From the NCBI GenBank assembly GCA_002212985.1, contig NBMY01000089.1, forward strand, positions 1 through 61,677: DNA of 61,677 nt, given 5' to 3'. The stretch's first letter is position 1; each line of letters begins with the position of its first letter. Under the pieces are notes generated by a model that was not told the origin of the DNA, ran no database searches, and saw only the letters and a list, made by a program, of their open reading frames with translations. Below, piece by piece: positions 52,504 to 60,851 of this stretch. This DNA comes from Sphingobacteriales bacterium TSM_CSS. GTDB taxonomy: Bacteria > Bacteroidota > Bacteroidia > Chitinophagales > UBA2359. The position numbers and the translations under genes are program-made.

Positions 52504-55500
52504 CTACCGCAGCAGGGTAATATTGCCTTTTAAAAATTCTTGCCGGCCGCTAATGAGGTTGGCTACGAGCGTGTAAACATATACTTCCATTTCCTGGGGT
52601 TGTCCTTTGTAGGTTCCGTCCCAACGGGCTTGGGGGTCGGTGGTTTGATAAACCATTTCACCCCATCGGTTAAATATTTTCAGTTCCATAAATTCTATGC
52701 CGTTGTTGCCTTCTACCTGTAAAAAATCATTTATATTGTCGTTGTTGGGACTAAAGGCGTTTGGCACGCCAATATAAATAACCGGTATTACCTGTATGGG
52801 CTGGCAAACGGTATCGTTGCATCCTTGAGCGGTAAGCGCTGCCAGGCAGATATTGTATTGTCCCACGGTATTAAAAACATATTGAGGGTTTACCTCCTGC
52901 GAGGTGCCGCCATCGCCAAAATCCCATTGGTAGCTGTCGGCAAACTGGCTTTGGTTGGTAAAAAACACCACCTGCCCAACTTCGGCAATGGGTGTGCCGG
53001 CGGTAAATGCGGCTATGGCGTTGATGTATGCCTCAACGGTTACGGTGGTGATATCGGCAATATTACAGGTACTGGAGTCAATGGCCGTAAGTTGTATGGT
53101 ATAGCTGCCGGGGTTTTCGTATATGTGTGAGGCGGTTAACCCTTCGGCGGTAGCGCCATCGCCAAAATTCCACAGGTATTGTACGGCATTACCTTCGGCC
53201 TGCAGGTTTACCGTTAACGGAGCGCAATTACTTTGCGGCGGCAGCACAATATTGCCGTTTACAATGGGCTGCGGCGGCAGTACAAAGGTAGCCTGTGCAG
53301 TATCGGGTGGGGCGCAGGGCGTAGATACCACCAACGTGGCGGTATAAGTGCCGGGTGCGGTATAGGTGTGTGTCGGGCTACTTTCGGTAGAGGTGGCGCC
53401 ATCGCCAAAATTCCAGTTATAAGTAACGTAGTTGCCGTAGTTGGTGGTAAAACTTACCTGCTGCACATCACAAATGCCGGGCAGAAGGTAGGTAAAATCG
53501 GCGGTAATTACCGTGTCAAGGGCTTCTACGGTAACGGTATCAAGGCTGCTGAGGTTGCAGCTTTGGGGGTTAAAGGCGGTTAGAGTTACGGTGTAAACGC
53601 CCGGTTCAGGAAAGGTAAATGAGGGTTCGGCATCGGTACTGGTAATGCCGTTATACCCAAAATTCCATTCGTAAGAAGTGGCATTTATACTATTGTTGGT
53701 AAAATTAACCCCCAGCGGAATACACCCGAAAACCGGACTGGCGGCGGCATTGGCAACTACCGGGGGCAAAATGGTTATGGTTTGCACTGCCACATCGGTT
53801 ACGGGGCAGGAGGGTATGGTGCTGGCAATGCCAAGTGTTACGATGTAAGTGCCGGGCTGGCTGTAGGTGTGTATGGGGTAGGTGCCGGTTCCGGTGGTGC
53901 CATCGCCAAAATCCCAGTTGTAGGTAACGGCGGGGTTGCCTACTATGGGTAAAAAAACGGCGGTAAGCTGTTCGCAGCCAATATCGGCGGTAAAATCTGC
54001 GGTAAAAGTAGCAGGGTCAATAACGGTAATGTTGAGATAGGCGGTATCGGCAATGTTGCAGGCGCCGGGTTTGCTGGCAATGAGCATTACGGTATAATAA
54101 CCTGTTTCGGTATAGGTATAGCTGGGGTTGGCATCGGTACTGATAGCGCCGTTGGTGCCAAAATCCCAGAAATAATCGGTAGCGCCATAACTTCCGTTCT
54201 GAAAATTAACCGTAAGCGGGGCGCAGCCGGTATAATCTGGCGTGGCCGCTGCCGATGCCAGTACATAGGGTGGCTCAAAGGCAAATTTTACCGCTCCCAG
54301 GTTACAGTTAGACGACTGGTTGGTGTTTGACCATACACCCGGCGTGGTAGGAAACGCATTGCTGCCGCCACAACCGGCACAAACGGCCTGGTAAATAATG
54401 CCTTCTTTGTCGAAACGGCTGGTGCCGCCGTCAACATGCTCGGCGGCCGGCGACAAAAAACCACCCGAACCGCCAAAAAAAGTGGCATACTCAACCCCCG
54501 AAGCATCTTCCTTGAGTACAAAAAAGTAAAAATCGCTGCCATCGGTAGAGGGTTGAAAGGCATCTCCGGTAACCGGCAACCCGTTGGTGGTAGAGGTAGA
54601 TACCACCGAGTTTACCTCGCCTCCCCAACCCGATACATACACGCGGTCGCAAATATCTACCAAAAAAGCGCTGGGCGAAATATTGGGGCCACCGTTTCCG
54701 TTGCCAAAAACGGTAGAATAAATGGTATTGTTTAACCCGTTGCTGAGTTTATGAATAAACTGCCCGCTGTTGGGCACGCCATATATGCCGGCCGGTGTTA
54801 TGGGGTAATTGCCGGTGGTTTGCCCAACGGTATAAACGTTTAAAAACTCGTCAATATCTACAAAAAAACATTGGTCGTAGGTGTTGGTTCCCAAATAGGT
54901 AGCCGAAATAAGGGAAGAACCCGAAGCGTTTATTTTAGCCAGATACCCATCGGTAATGCCGCCGCGGTAGGTCTGATACAAGGCACCCGATGTTGTGGGA
55001 AAATTGGTGCTGGCCGTGCCACCGCCAATATAAGCAATACCTGCTCCGTCAATTTTTACCGAGTAAGCGGCATCGGCCAAACTGCCGCCCAAAAAACTGC
55101 TAAACAACAGGGTGGTAAGGGTTGGGTTAAGTTTTACCACACACCCGTCTTGCTCGCCGCCGCCGTAGGTGGTTTGAAATGCGCCCGGCGTTACCGGAAA
55201 GTTGGCAGAGCGGGTGCTGGAAGCAATATATACATTGCCCGATGCATCTAAAAACACCTCGCCGCGGGCTTCATCGCCGTAGTTGTAGCGCAACCCCGAT
55301 GCCAGATTGAGCCCGTCGTTGCCATTGCCGCCCAAATAGGTAGAACCTACCAGGCTGCTGCCGCTGCTGTTGAGGCGGGTAACAATAATATCGGAACCGT
55401 TGCCAAACTCAATATTGCTCACCGAAAGCGAACTGCCGCCATTAAAGGTGTTGTCATAAGCGCCGGAGGTGATGGGGTAAGTGGTAGAACTGGTTGAACC

Positions 55501-56601
55501 CAAAATGAGTACGTCGTTGGTAGCGGGGTCAACAATGAGGCTATGCGGAAGTTCGCTGCCCGAACCGCTGCCAATATAGGTGGAGTAAAGTAGGTTGCTG
55601 CCCGACGGCGAGAACTTGGAAATGGTAATATCGGTAATGAAACTAAATGGCCCGCCACCACCACTGTACGACAACTGAAAAGCACCCGTAGTAATAGGGT
55701 AGCCGGGGCCAAAAGTTGCGCCGCCGGCAATAAGGTTTTGCCCGGCATCATAGGTAGCGGTAAAACCCCAGTTGTCGGCAAAGGAGCCGGAAAATGAGGA
55801 AAAAACAATAGACGGGTCAATAATCAGTTCGAAGTTGGGGTTATACCCCGATGGGAACCCAAATTGCAACACATTGCCCGATAGCTGAAACATGCACGGA
55901 ACGGCTACTTCCTGCCCGTTAATGTACTGGTAAGCGTAGGGTTTTTGGTCTATAAGGGTGGTTACCGAGGTAACAATCTGCAAACTGCCATCGGGTAAAA
56001 GCCGCAAACTGTCGGCACCGTTGTATTGCAGGGCAATTTGGGCGGCGTTGGCATTGGGTGACAACACAAAGTCGTATTTCAGGGCATTGTCATCTGGATT
56101 TGAGTATAGTCGCAGGTCAATGCCCTGATACAATTGGCGGTAATTTACCTCGGCAAACATGGGCACAAAAGACGCCCATTTTTTGGGGTCATTCCCTATA
56201 AAATAATTTCGGTATGCCGGCGAGGGGCAGCCACCTTCTACCAAACCCGGGGTAGCATTCAAAAATTGTATGTTAAAAGCATGGCATTGCAAGGCGGTAA
56301 AAGTGCCCGGCTCATCGGGGTGGTGTTTGCGGTGGTGCATTTCATCCAGTTGCGCTGCATTCATACACAAAAAAGTAAGTTGCAAAGGCTCTGCAAACAC
56401 TCGGCCGGCCGGTATTTCGGACTGAAACAACACATTTCCCTGCCATTGTCCTTTGTTTTGCGTAAAATACAATCGGTTGCCATGCGGCTCGGTAGCATTT
56501 TGGTGCGGGTATTGGGCGTATAAAACGTTGTTTCCCGCCAAGGCATGAAATAATAATAACAAAACTAAGGTGCGTACAAAAAAAACCGGTAACTGCCGCA
56601 T
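52504..56601 (-). CDS. Large secreted SBBP-repeat/PKD protein with T9SS type B (gliding motility) sorting domain
   Basis: This 1365-residue protein has a signal peptide (VLLLLFHALAGNNVLYAQ). Residues ~40-270 are an N-terminal domain with FTQNKGQWQGNVLF and YFIGNDPKKW. Then come SBBP-type beta-propeller repeats (~275-770, recurrent YPITTGAFQ, YSTYIGSG, STYLGGNGND). Six PKD domains follow (~785-1270), each with a core such as YNWDFGDGTTG and a closing HTYSQPGTYIVTL. The C-terminal ~90 residues form the gliding-motility/T9SS type B domain (VPNAFSPNNDNINDF, LKIFNRWGEMVYQT). It should be exported by type IX secretion and placed on the cell surface, likely as an adhesin. It is monocistronic. Confidence 0.93.
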   Translation of the reverse strand: MRQLPVFFVRTLVLLLLFHALAGNNVLYAQYPHQNATEPHGNRLYFTQNKGQWQGNVLFQSEIPAGRVFAEPLQLTFLCMNAAQLDEMHHRKHHPDEPGTFTALQCHAFNIQFLNATPGLVEGGCPSPAYRNYFIGNDPKKWASFVPMFAEVNYRQLYQGIDLRLYSNPDDNALKYDFVLSPNANAAQIALQYNGADSLRLLPDGSLQIVTSVTTLIDQKPYAYQYINGQEVAVPCMFQLSGNVLQFGFPSGYNPNFELIIDPSIVFSSFSGSFADNWGFTATYDAGQNLIAGGATFGPGYPITTGAFQLSYSGGGGPFSFITDITISKFSPSGSNLLYSTYIGSGSGSELPHSLIVDPATNDVLILGSTSSTTYPITSGAYDNTFNGGSSLSVSNIEFGNGSDIIVTRLNSSGSSLVGSTYLGGNGNDGLNLASGLRYNYGDEARGEVFLDASGNVYIASSTRSANFPVTPGAFQTTYGGGEQDGCVVKLNPTLTTLLFSSFLGGSLADAAYSVKIDGAGIAYIGGGTASTNFPTTSGALYQTYRGGITDGYLAKINASGSSLISATYLGTNTYDQCFFVDIDEFLNVYTVGQTTGNYPITPAGIYGVPNSGQFIHKLSNGLNNTIYSTVFGNGNGGPNISPSAFLVDICDRVYVSGWGGEVNSVVSTSTTNGLPVTGDAFQPSTDGSDFYFFVLKEDASGVEYATFFGGSGGFLSPAAEHVDGGTSRFDKEGIIYQAVCAGCGGSNAFPTTPGVWSNTNQSSNCNLGAVKFAFEPPYVLASAAATPDYTGCAPLTVNFQNGSYGATDYFWDFGTNGAISTDANPSYTYTETGYYTVMLIASKPGACNIADTAYLNITVIDPATFTADFTADIGCEQLTAVFLPIVGNPAVTYNWDFGDGTTGTGTYPIHTYSQPGTYIVTLGIASTIPSCPVTDVAVQTITILPPVVANAAASPVFGCIPLGVNFTNNSINATSYEWNFGYNGITSTDAEPSFTFPEPGVYTVTLTAFNPQSCNLSSLDTVTVEALDTVITADFTYLLPGICDVQQVSFTTNYGNYVTYNWNFGDGATSTESSPTHTYTAPGTYTATLVVSTPCAPPDTAQATFVLPPQPIVNGNIVLPPQSNCAPLTVNLQAEGNAVQYLWNFGDGATAEGLTASHIYENPGSYTIQLTAIDSSTCNIADITTVTVEAYINAIAAFTAGTPIAEVGQVVFFTNQSQFADSYQWDFGDGGTSQEVNPQYVFNTVGQYNICLAALTAQGCNDTVCQPIQVIPVIYIGVPNAFSPNNDNINDFLQVEGNNGIEFMELKIFNRWGEMVYQTTDPQARWDGTYKGQPQEMEVYVYTLVANLISGRQEFLKGNITLLR

Positions 56602-56699
56602 AAAAGTGAGTAAGGGTTAAACTGTCGGGAAAATGCTATTTTTTTTCACCTAAACACAATATTAACGTTAAACGTAAAACAGGTAGTTTAAAGTTGTGC

Positions 56700-56707
56700 T
56701 ATTTTTG
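56700..56707 (+). promoter_or_regulatory. Candidate -7 box for the glucosaminidase gene
   Basis: TATTTTTG matches TAnnTTTG, 125 bp upstream of ATG 56832. No -33 element is evident. Confidence 0.3.
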
Positions 56708-56831
56708 CCCCATAAGTTGAATAAATGTAAGTATTGTAGTCTGTTTGTCATAAAAAACACCGCCTGTTGCAAACATTTACCAAAGAATTTCTAATTTGGC
56801 ATTGTTTACAAGGTTGGTTTGTCATAAAAAC

Positions 56832-57695
56832 ATGAGAAATAAAAATTACTTTTCGGAAAAAATATTATTACCGGCGTACCTTGCCTGTTGCTTCTTTTTG
56901 TTTTGCGGAATTTCTTTTCCCTCGGCAGTGTGGTTATCGCTAAATGATTATATTGAAAAGTATAAAGGAATTGCCATTATGGAAATGCAGCGAACCGGCA
57001 TCCCGGCCAGCATTACGTTGGCACAGGGCATTGTAGAATCTAATTACGGCAACAGTATGCTGGCAAAATACTCAAACAACCATTTTGGCATTAAATGCCG
57101 CAGCACCTGGAAAGGCGCATCGGTAAGGCTGCATGACGACAAACCCAATGAGTGTTTTAGAAAATACAACCATCCCTACGAGTCATTTATTGACCATTCT
57201 TACCTGCTTACCTCCAGCGAGCGGTATGCCACCTTGTTTAATTATAAATCTACCGACTACCGCTCGTGGGCGCAAGGCTTGCAAAAGGCTCATTACGCTT
57301 CCAGCAAGCGCTATGCCCGCGTAATTACCAGCATTGTAGAGTTTTACGGGCTGCATTACTACGATACTTCAACATACCAGAAATACTCTATACACCCTGT
57401 TTATGTGGACATGGTGGAAAAATACGCCCAAAAGTACGGAATGTCCCCCGATGCCGCTGCTGCCATAACCGATGTGCAAACCATACCGGTAGAATCGGAA
57501 GCTGATACCAGCAATTTTAACAACCTTACGCAACTTATAGCCAATACGGTAAAAACCGAGTACACGGTTCAGCCCGGTGAAACCATGTATGGCATTGCCC
57601 GCAAATTTGGCACCACAGTAGAAGCCATTCAGTCCCTTAATGCCTTACCAACTACCCAGCTTAAGGCCGGGCAAATAATTGTGGTATTGCAGTAA
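56832..57695 (+). CDS. Glucosaminidase-domain protein with C-terminal LysM
   Basis: This 287-residue protein has an N-terminal signal anchor (YLACCFFLFCGISFPSAVW). The glucosaminidase/mannosyl-glycoprotein endo-beta-N-acetylglucosaminidase-like domain (~40-190) has the glutamate in AQGIVESNYG and NNHFGIKC; a LysM motif (~240-287, YTVQPGETMYGIARKFG) binds peptidoglycan. It would cut the glycan strand of the cell wall. ATG 56832 is chosen because an in-frame start at 56796 would place charged residues before the signal. It is likely a periplasmic hydrolase used in growth or division. Confidence 0.92.
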   Translation: MRNKNYFSEKILLPAYLACCFFLFCGISFPSAVWLSLNDYIEKYKGIAIMEMQRTGIPASITLAQGIVESNYGNSMLAKYSNNHFGIKCRSTWKGASVRLHDDKPNECFRKYNHPYESFIDHSYLLTSSERYATLFNYKSTDYRSWAQGLQKAHYASSKRYARVITSIVEFYGLHYYDTSTYQKYSIHPVYVDMVEKYAQKYGMSPDAAAAITDVQTIPVESEADTSNFNNLTQLIANTVKTEYTVQPGETMYGIARKFGTTVEAIQSLNALPTTQLKAGQIIVVLQ

Positions 57696-57800
57696 CACCT
57701 ATACCTACCTGCTTATTATCGGTGTATTCGGGTTTAGACATAGTTCGTGGGGCAGATAAACTATGTTTTCCTTCAAAGGGAAAATAAAAACAGTTGCCGC

Positions 57801-58547
57801 TTACAGTTTTTTAATGGCTTTGGTCATTTCAAACACCAGATTTGGATTGGTTTCCAGCGCATTGCCTATTACCAGCAAATCGGCACCGGCGCGGCAAAGT
57901 CCAGCGGCCTGTTGCGGGGTACGTATGCCGCCACCTATAATAAGCGGCAAATTGCAGTATTGTTTTACCTCTGTTATCATGGCTTCGGGCACGGCATTCA
58001 GAGCGCCGCTGCCTGCATCAAGGTAAATAATTTTCATGCCCAGCATTTGCGCCGCCATGGCTGTGCAAACGGCAATCTGAGGTTTATCGGCCGGTATAGG
58101 GGCGCTGTTGCTAATATAAGAAACGGTAGTAGGTTTACCGCCGTCAATGAGCAGGTAAGCGGTAGGCATTACTTCAAGTGCCGATTGGTAGAGGATTGGG
58201 GCAGCTACTACATGTTGGCCAATGAGCAAGTCGGGGTTGCGGCCCGATACCAGCGAGAGGAAGAAAATAGCATCAGCGGCATCAGTAACCTGAAACACAC
58301 TGCCCGGAAACAGGATAACCGGTATATTGGTTTGCTGTTTAATTATATGTATCCATTCACGGGTTAGGTTGTTCATTACCAAACTGCCGCCTACAAAAAT
58401 AAAATCAACCCCGGCAGTTGCGGCGGCGGCGGCCAGCTGTTGTACGCGGCTGCCGTTAACCTTATCGGGGTCTATAAGTACGGCCAATTGTTTTTGCCCG
58501 TTTTGGGTATTTTGGCATAAACGCCGGTATATGCCGTTATCCTTCAT
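57801..58547 (-). CDS. Geranylgeranylglyceryl/heptaprenylglyceryl phosphate synthase family protein
   Basis: This 248-residue TIM-barrel protein has the conserved LIDPDK (~residue 25), DFIFVGGSLVMNN, PVILFPGSVFQV, IYLDAGSGA and IIGGGIRTPQQA motifs of the GGGP synthase family. It transfers a prenyl chain (geranylgeranyl or longer) from the diphosphate to glycerol-1-phosphate. In Archaea this starts ether lipids; many Bacteroidota have a homologue of unclear product. It is separate from the UbiA-type gene at 22044. Confidence 0.9.
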   Translation of the reverse strand: MKDNGIYRRLCQNTQNGQKQLAVLIDPDKVNGSRVQQLAAAAATAGVDFIFVGGSLVMNNLTREWIHIIKQQTNIPVILFPGSVFQVTDAADAIFFLSLVSGRNPDLLIGQHVVAAPILYQSALEVMPTAYLLIDGGKPTTVSYISNSAPIPADKPQIAVCTAMAAQMLGMKIIYLDAGSGALNAVPEAMITEVKQYCNLPLIIGGGIRTPQQAAGLCRAGADLLVIGNALETNPNLVFEMTKAIKKL

Positions 58548-58561
58548 GTACAGGGTTTTGG

Positions 58562-58569
58562 CAAAGGTA
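58562..58569 (-). promoter_or_regulatory. Candidate -7 box for the GGGP synthase gene
   Basis: TACCTTTG on the minus strand matches TAnnTTTG and lies 15-22 bp upstream of ATG 58547, implying a very short leader. Confidence 0.45.
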
Positions 58570-58668
58570 CGCGTTTTGCGGTAAATGTTGGCTTAGTATA
58601 ATGGCAGAAACAGCCGCCAACGCGCTATTTCTGCCATTAAAACACCTTAAACTCCTGTTTTGGGGCGC

Positions 58669-59037
58669 CTACTGCATGGTATGTAAGGCAACCCGGTTGC
58701 CTTCGGTGTCAATAAAAATGGCCATGTACCCATAGTCATCACTAATTTTGGTGCGAGGCATTACCACCGTTCCGCCGGCGGCAGCAATGCGTTCAAGGGT
58801 GGCATCAAGGTCGTCGTGGCGGTAAAAATACACCATAGTGCCATCGGGGGTTGGTTTGGCATCGGGGTGTTCCACCAAGGCCCCGCTTACCACGTTGGGC
58901 GGATTTGGGAAAAAGGCCATTTTCATGCCGCCAAAATCGGCAGGCTCAATGTTGGCATTTAGTACCTGAGAGTAAAAAGCAGCAGCCCTTGTCAGGTTGG
59001 ACGTAGGAATTTCAAACCAGGAAATAACGTAACTCAT
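58669..59037 (-). CDS. VOC family (glyoxalase-like) protein
   Basis: This 122-residue protein has the VOC start MSYVISWFEIPTSNLTRAAA and strands FGGMKMAFFPNP, DGTMVYFYRHDDLD and a terminal YMAIFIDTEGNRVALH. These match the paired beta-alpha-beta-beta-beta units of glyoxalase/bleomycin-resistance-like proteins. Metal-ligand positions cannot be set with confidence, and the substrate is unknown. A candidate -7 box precedes it. It stands alone between the GGGP synthase and folP. Confidence 0.88.
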   Translation of the reverse strand: MSYVISWFEIPTSNLTRAAAFYSQVLNANIEPADFGGMKMAFFPNPPNVVSGALVEHPDAKPTPDGTMVYFYRHDDLDATLERIAAAGGTVVMPRTKISDDYGYMAIFIDTEGNRVALHTMQ

Positions 59038-59074
59038 GCTAATAAATTTAGAAGGTTAATGAATGGTTTCGGAA

Positions 59075-59082
59075 CAAAGATA
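59075..59082 (-). promoter_or_regulatory. Candidate -7 box for the VOC gene
   Basis: TATCTTTG on the minus strand matches TAnnTTTG, 38-45 bp upstream of ATG 59037. Confidence 0.4.
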
Positions 59083-59175
59083 GGATTTTTAGCAAAAAAA
59101 GTTGCTTTTTGCTAAAATTTTTTGTATTTTTTCTTACTACCGGGGTAAATACCTTTCTGTTGTTGCCTTTTCGGG

Positions 59176-60033
59176 CTATACTGTCCGGTATTGATCAAAC
59201 AGTGCAATTACCTCTTTTGCTTCTTTTACATCGTGCACCCGCAGTAAAGAGGCGCCGTTGAGCAGGGCAAGCATGTGCAGGGCAGTACTGCCGTTTAATG
59301 CATCTGCAGGGCTTATGCCCAATACCCTGCACACCATAGATTTGCGCGACAAACCCACCAATACAGGTAATCCTGCCAATGCAAACACAGGCAAATCTTT
59401 GAGCAAGCGATAGTTTTGCTGCACCGTTTTTCCAAACCCCAGGCCGGGGTCCAACACAATATCGGTAATGCCCAAACTGCGCAAAAATGCCAGTTTTGCA
59501 ATAATAAACTGCATAACTTCTTCGGTTACCTGTTGGTATTGTGGGTTTTGCTGCATGGTTTGGGGTGTTCCCTGCATGTGCATGAGCACATAAGGAACCT
59601 GCAATTTTGCCACGGCCGGGAGCAAACCGGCATCGAGGTTGCCCGCCGAAACATCGTTTACCATACCCGCACCTGCCTGTACTGCTGCCGTAGCCACCTG
59701 CTCCCTTACGGTATCTATGGAAACAATGGCATCGGGAAACCTTTGGCAAACTGCTTCCACCACCGGCATAACCCGTTTCAGTTCTTCATCGGTACTGATG
59801 ATGCCCGCGCCCGGCCGGGTGGACATGCCGCCTATATCAATAACAGATGCGCCTTCGGCAAGCAGTTGTTCGGCCCGATGCAGGTACGCCTGCCCCGACA
59901 AGTACCGCCCTCCGTCGTAGAAAGAATCGGGTGTAACATTTAAAATACCCATTATGGCGGGTTTAGTCAAATCGAGCAACTTTCCGCCACAATTTAGGGT
60001 GGTATTTACAGGCAATAGTGTATTTTTGCACAT
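59176..60033 (-). CDS. folP: Dihydropteroate synthase
   Basis: This 285-residue enzyme is full length with the conserved MGILNVTPDSFYDGG, IDIGGMSTRPGA, SIDTVREQVA, VNDVSAGN, LDPGLGFGKTVQQN and GLSRKSMV motifs, ending in the RVHDVKEAKE helix. It condenses 6-hydroxymethyl-dihydropterin diphosphate with para-aminobenzoate in folate synthesis and is the sulfonamide target. It is divergent from the DUF1599 gene. Confidence 0.95.
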   Translation of the reverse strand: MCKNTLLPVNTTLNCGGKLLDLTKPAIMGILNVTPDSFYDGGRYLSGQAYLHRAEQLLAEGASVIDIGGMSTRPGAGIISTDEELKRVMPVVEAVCQRFPDAIVSIDTVREQVATAAVQAGAGMVNDVSAGNLDAGLLPAVAKLQVPYVLMHMQGTPQTMQQNPQYQQVTEEVMQFIIAKLAFLRSLGITDIVLDPGLGFGKTVQQNYRLLKDLPVFALAGLPVLVGLSRKSMVCRVLGISPADALNGSTALHMLALLNGASLLRVHDVKEAKEVIALFDQYRTV

Positions 60034-60129
60034 CTGATTCCGTTTTTGGGTGCAATGCCGACTGTTTTGTAAAATTTATAAAAAGCGGTACAACCTTTTG
60101 GCTGAATTTTTGGTAAAGTAACCCCGGGC

Positions 60130-60708
60130 ATGCTACATTGGCAGCACAAAATAAGAAAAGAATTGGAAAACAAAACCTTGCAGGAATTTAAAGCGGTTAT
60201 TGGGCAATGCAAACAGGTATTTTTAAAAAAAACTGCCGATTATGGCACTGCCTGGCGCATTTTGCGGCCACAGTCGCTAACCGACCAGATTATGATAAAA
60301 GCGCAGCGCATTCGCAATATTGAGGAAACAGGCAGGCAGCAGGTAGAAGACAGCGTTTACAGCGAGTATATAGGCATTGTTAACTACAGTCTGCTGGCGC
60401 TCATTCAAATGCACCTGCCTCCCCAAGCCCCTTTAGAATTGCCCGTTGCGCAGGCCGAACAGTTGTATAATGAAAGGGTGAACGAAATTATGCAAACCCT
60501 TGTGGCAAAAAATCACGATTACGGTGATATATGGCGCTCCATGCGCATAAGCTCGTTTACCGACCTTATTCTCATGAAACTGCTGCGCATTAAACAAATT
60601 GAAGACAATGCAGGTAAGACCTTAATTTCGGAAGGGGTTGACGCCAATTATACCGATATTATTAACTATGCCGCATTTGCGCTGATTAAGCTAAACGAAT
60701 TGCAGTAG
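60130..60708 (+). CDS. DUF1599 family protein (two tandem domains)
   Basis: This 192-residue protein holds two copies of the same ~75-residue helical domain: KTADYGTAWRILRPQSLTDQ to IVNYSLLALIQ and KNHDYGDIWRSMRISSFTDL to IINYAAFALIK. Each has the DYG-x-x-W-R motif and a later YTDI/YIGI-NY motif. It is common beside folP in Bacteroidota, as here (divergent, 96 bp). The function is unknown; the fold may be related to nucleotide pyrophosphohydrolases, which is inference. Confidence 0.9.
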   Translation: MLHWQHKIRKELENKTLQEFKAVIGQCKQVFLKKTADYGTAWRILRPQSLTDQIMIKAQRIRNIEETGRQQVEDSVYSEYIGIVNYSLLALIQMHLPPQAPLELPVAQAEQLYNERVNEIMQTLVAKNHDYGDIWRSMRISSFTDLILMKLLRIKQIEDNAGKTLISEGVDANYTDIINYAAFALIKLNELQ

Positions 60709-60740
60709 TTATAACGCCAGCCAAAAGCAGAAGCCCCGAA

Positions 60741-60851
60741 ATGAAGTTTGCCGAACAGGAAAGAAGTTCCGGCGCTTTGTTTGGCGCAACAGAAAGCGAA
60801 AACAGCAAACCGGCATTTGTAAACCCTATTTTTATTAATTTTACGACATGA
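60741..60851 (+). CDS. Possible small ORF (36 codons) overlapping the AI-2E transporter start
   Basis: An ATG at 60741 opens a 36-codon frame (MKFAEQERSSGALFG...) whose TGA overlaps the ATG of the next gene in the ATGA form. It has no recognised motif and its coding value is doubtful; it is recorded because the overlap resembles translational coupling. Confidence 0.2.
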   Translation: MKFAEQERSSGALFGATESENSKPAFVNPIFINFTT

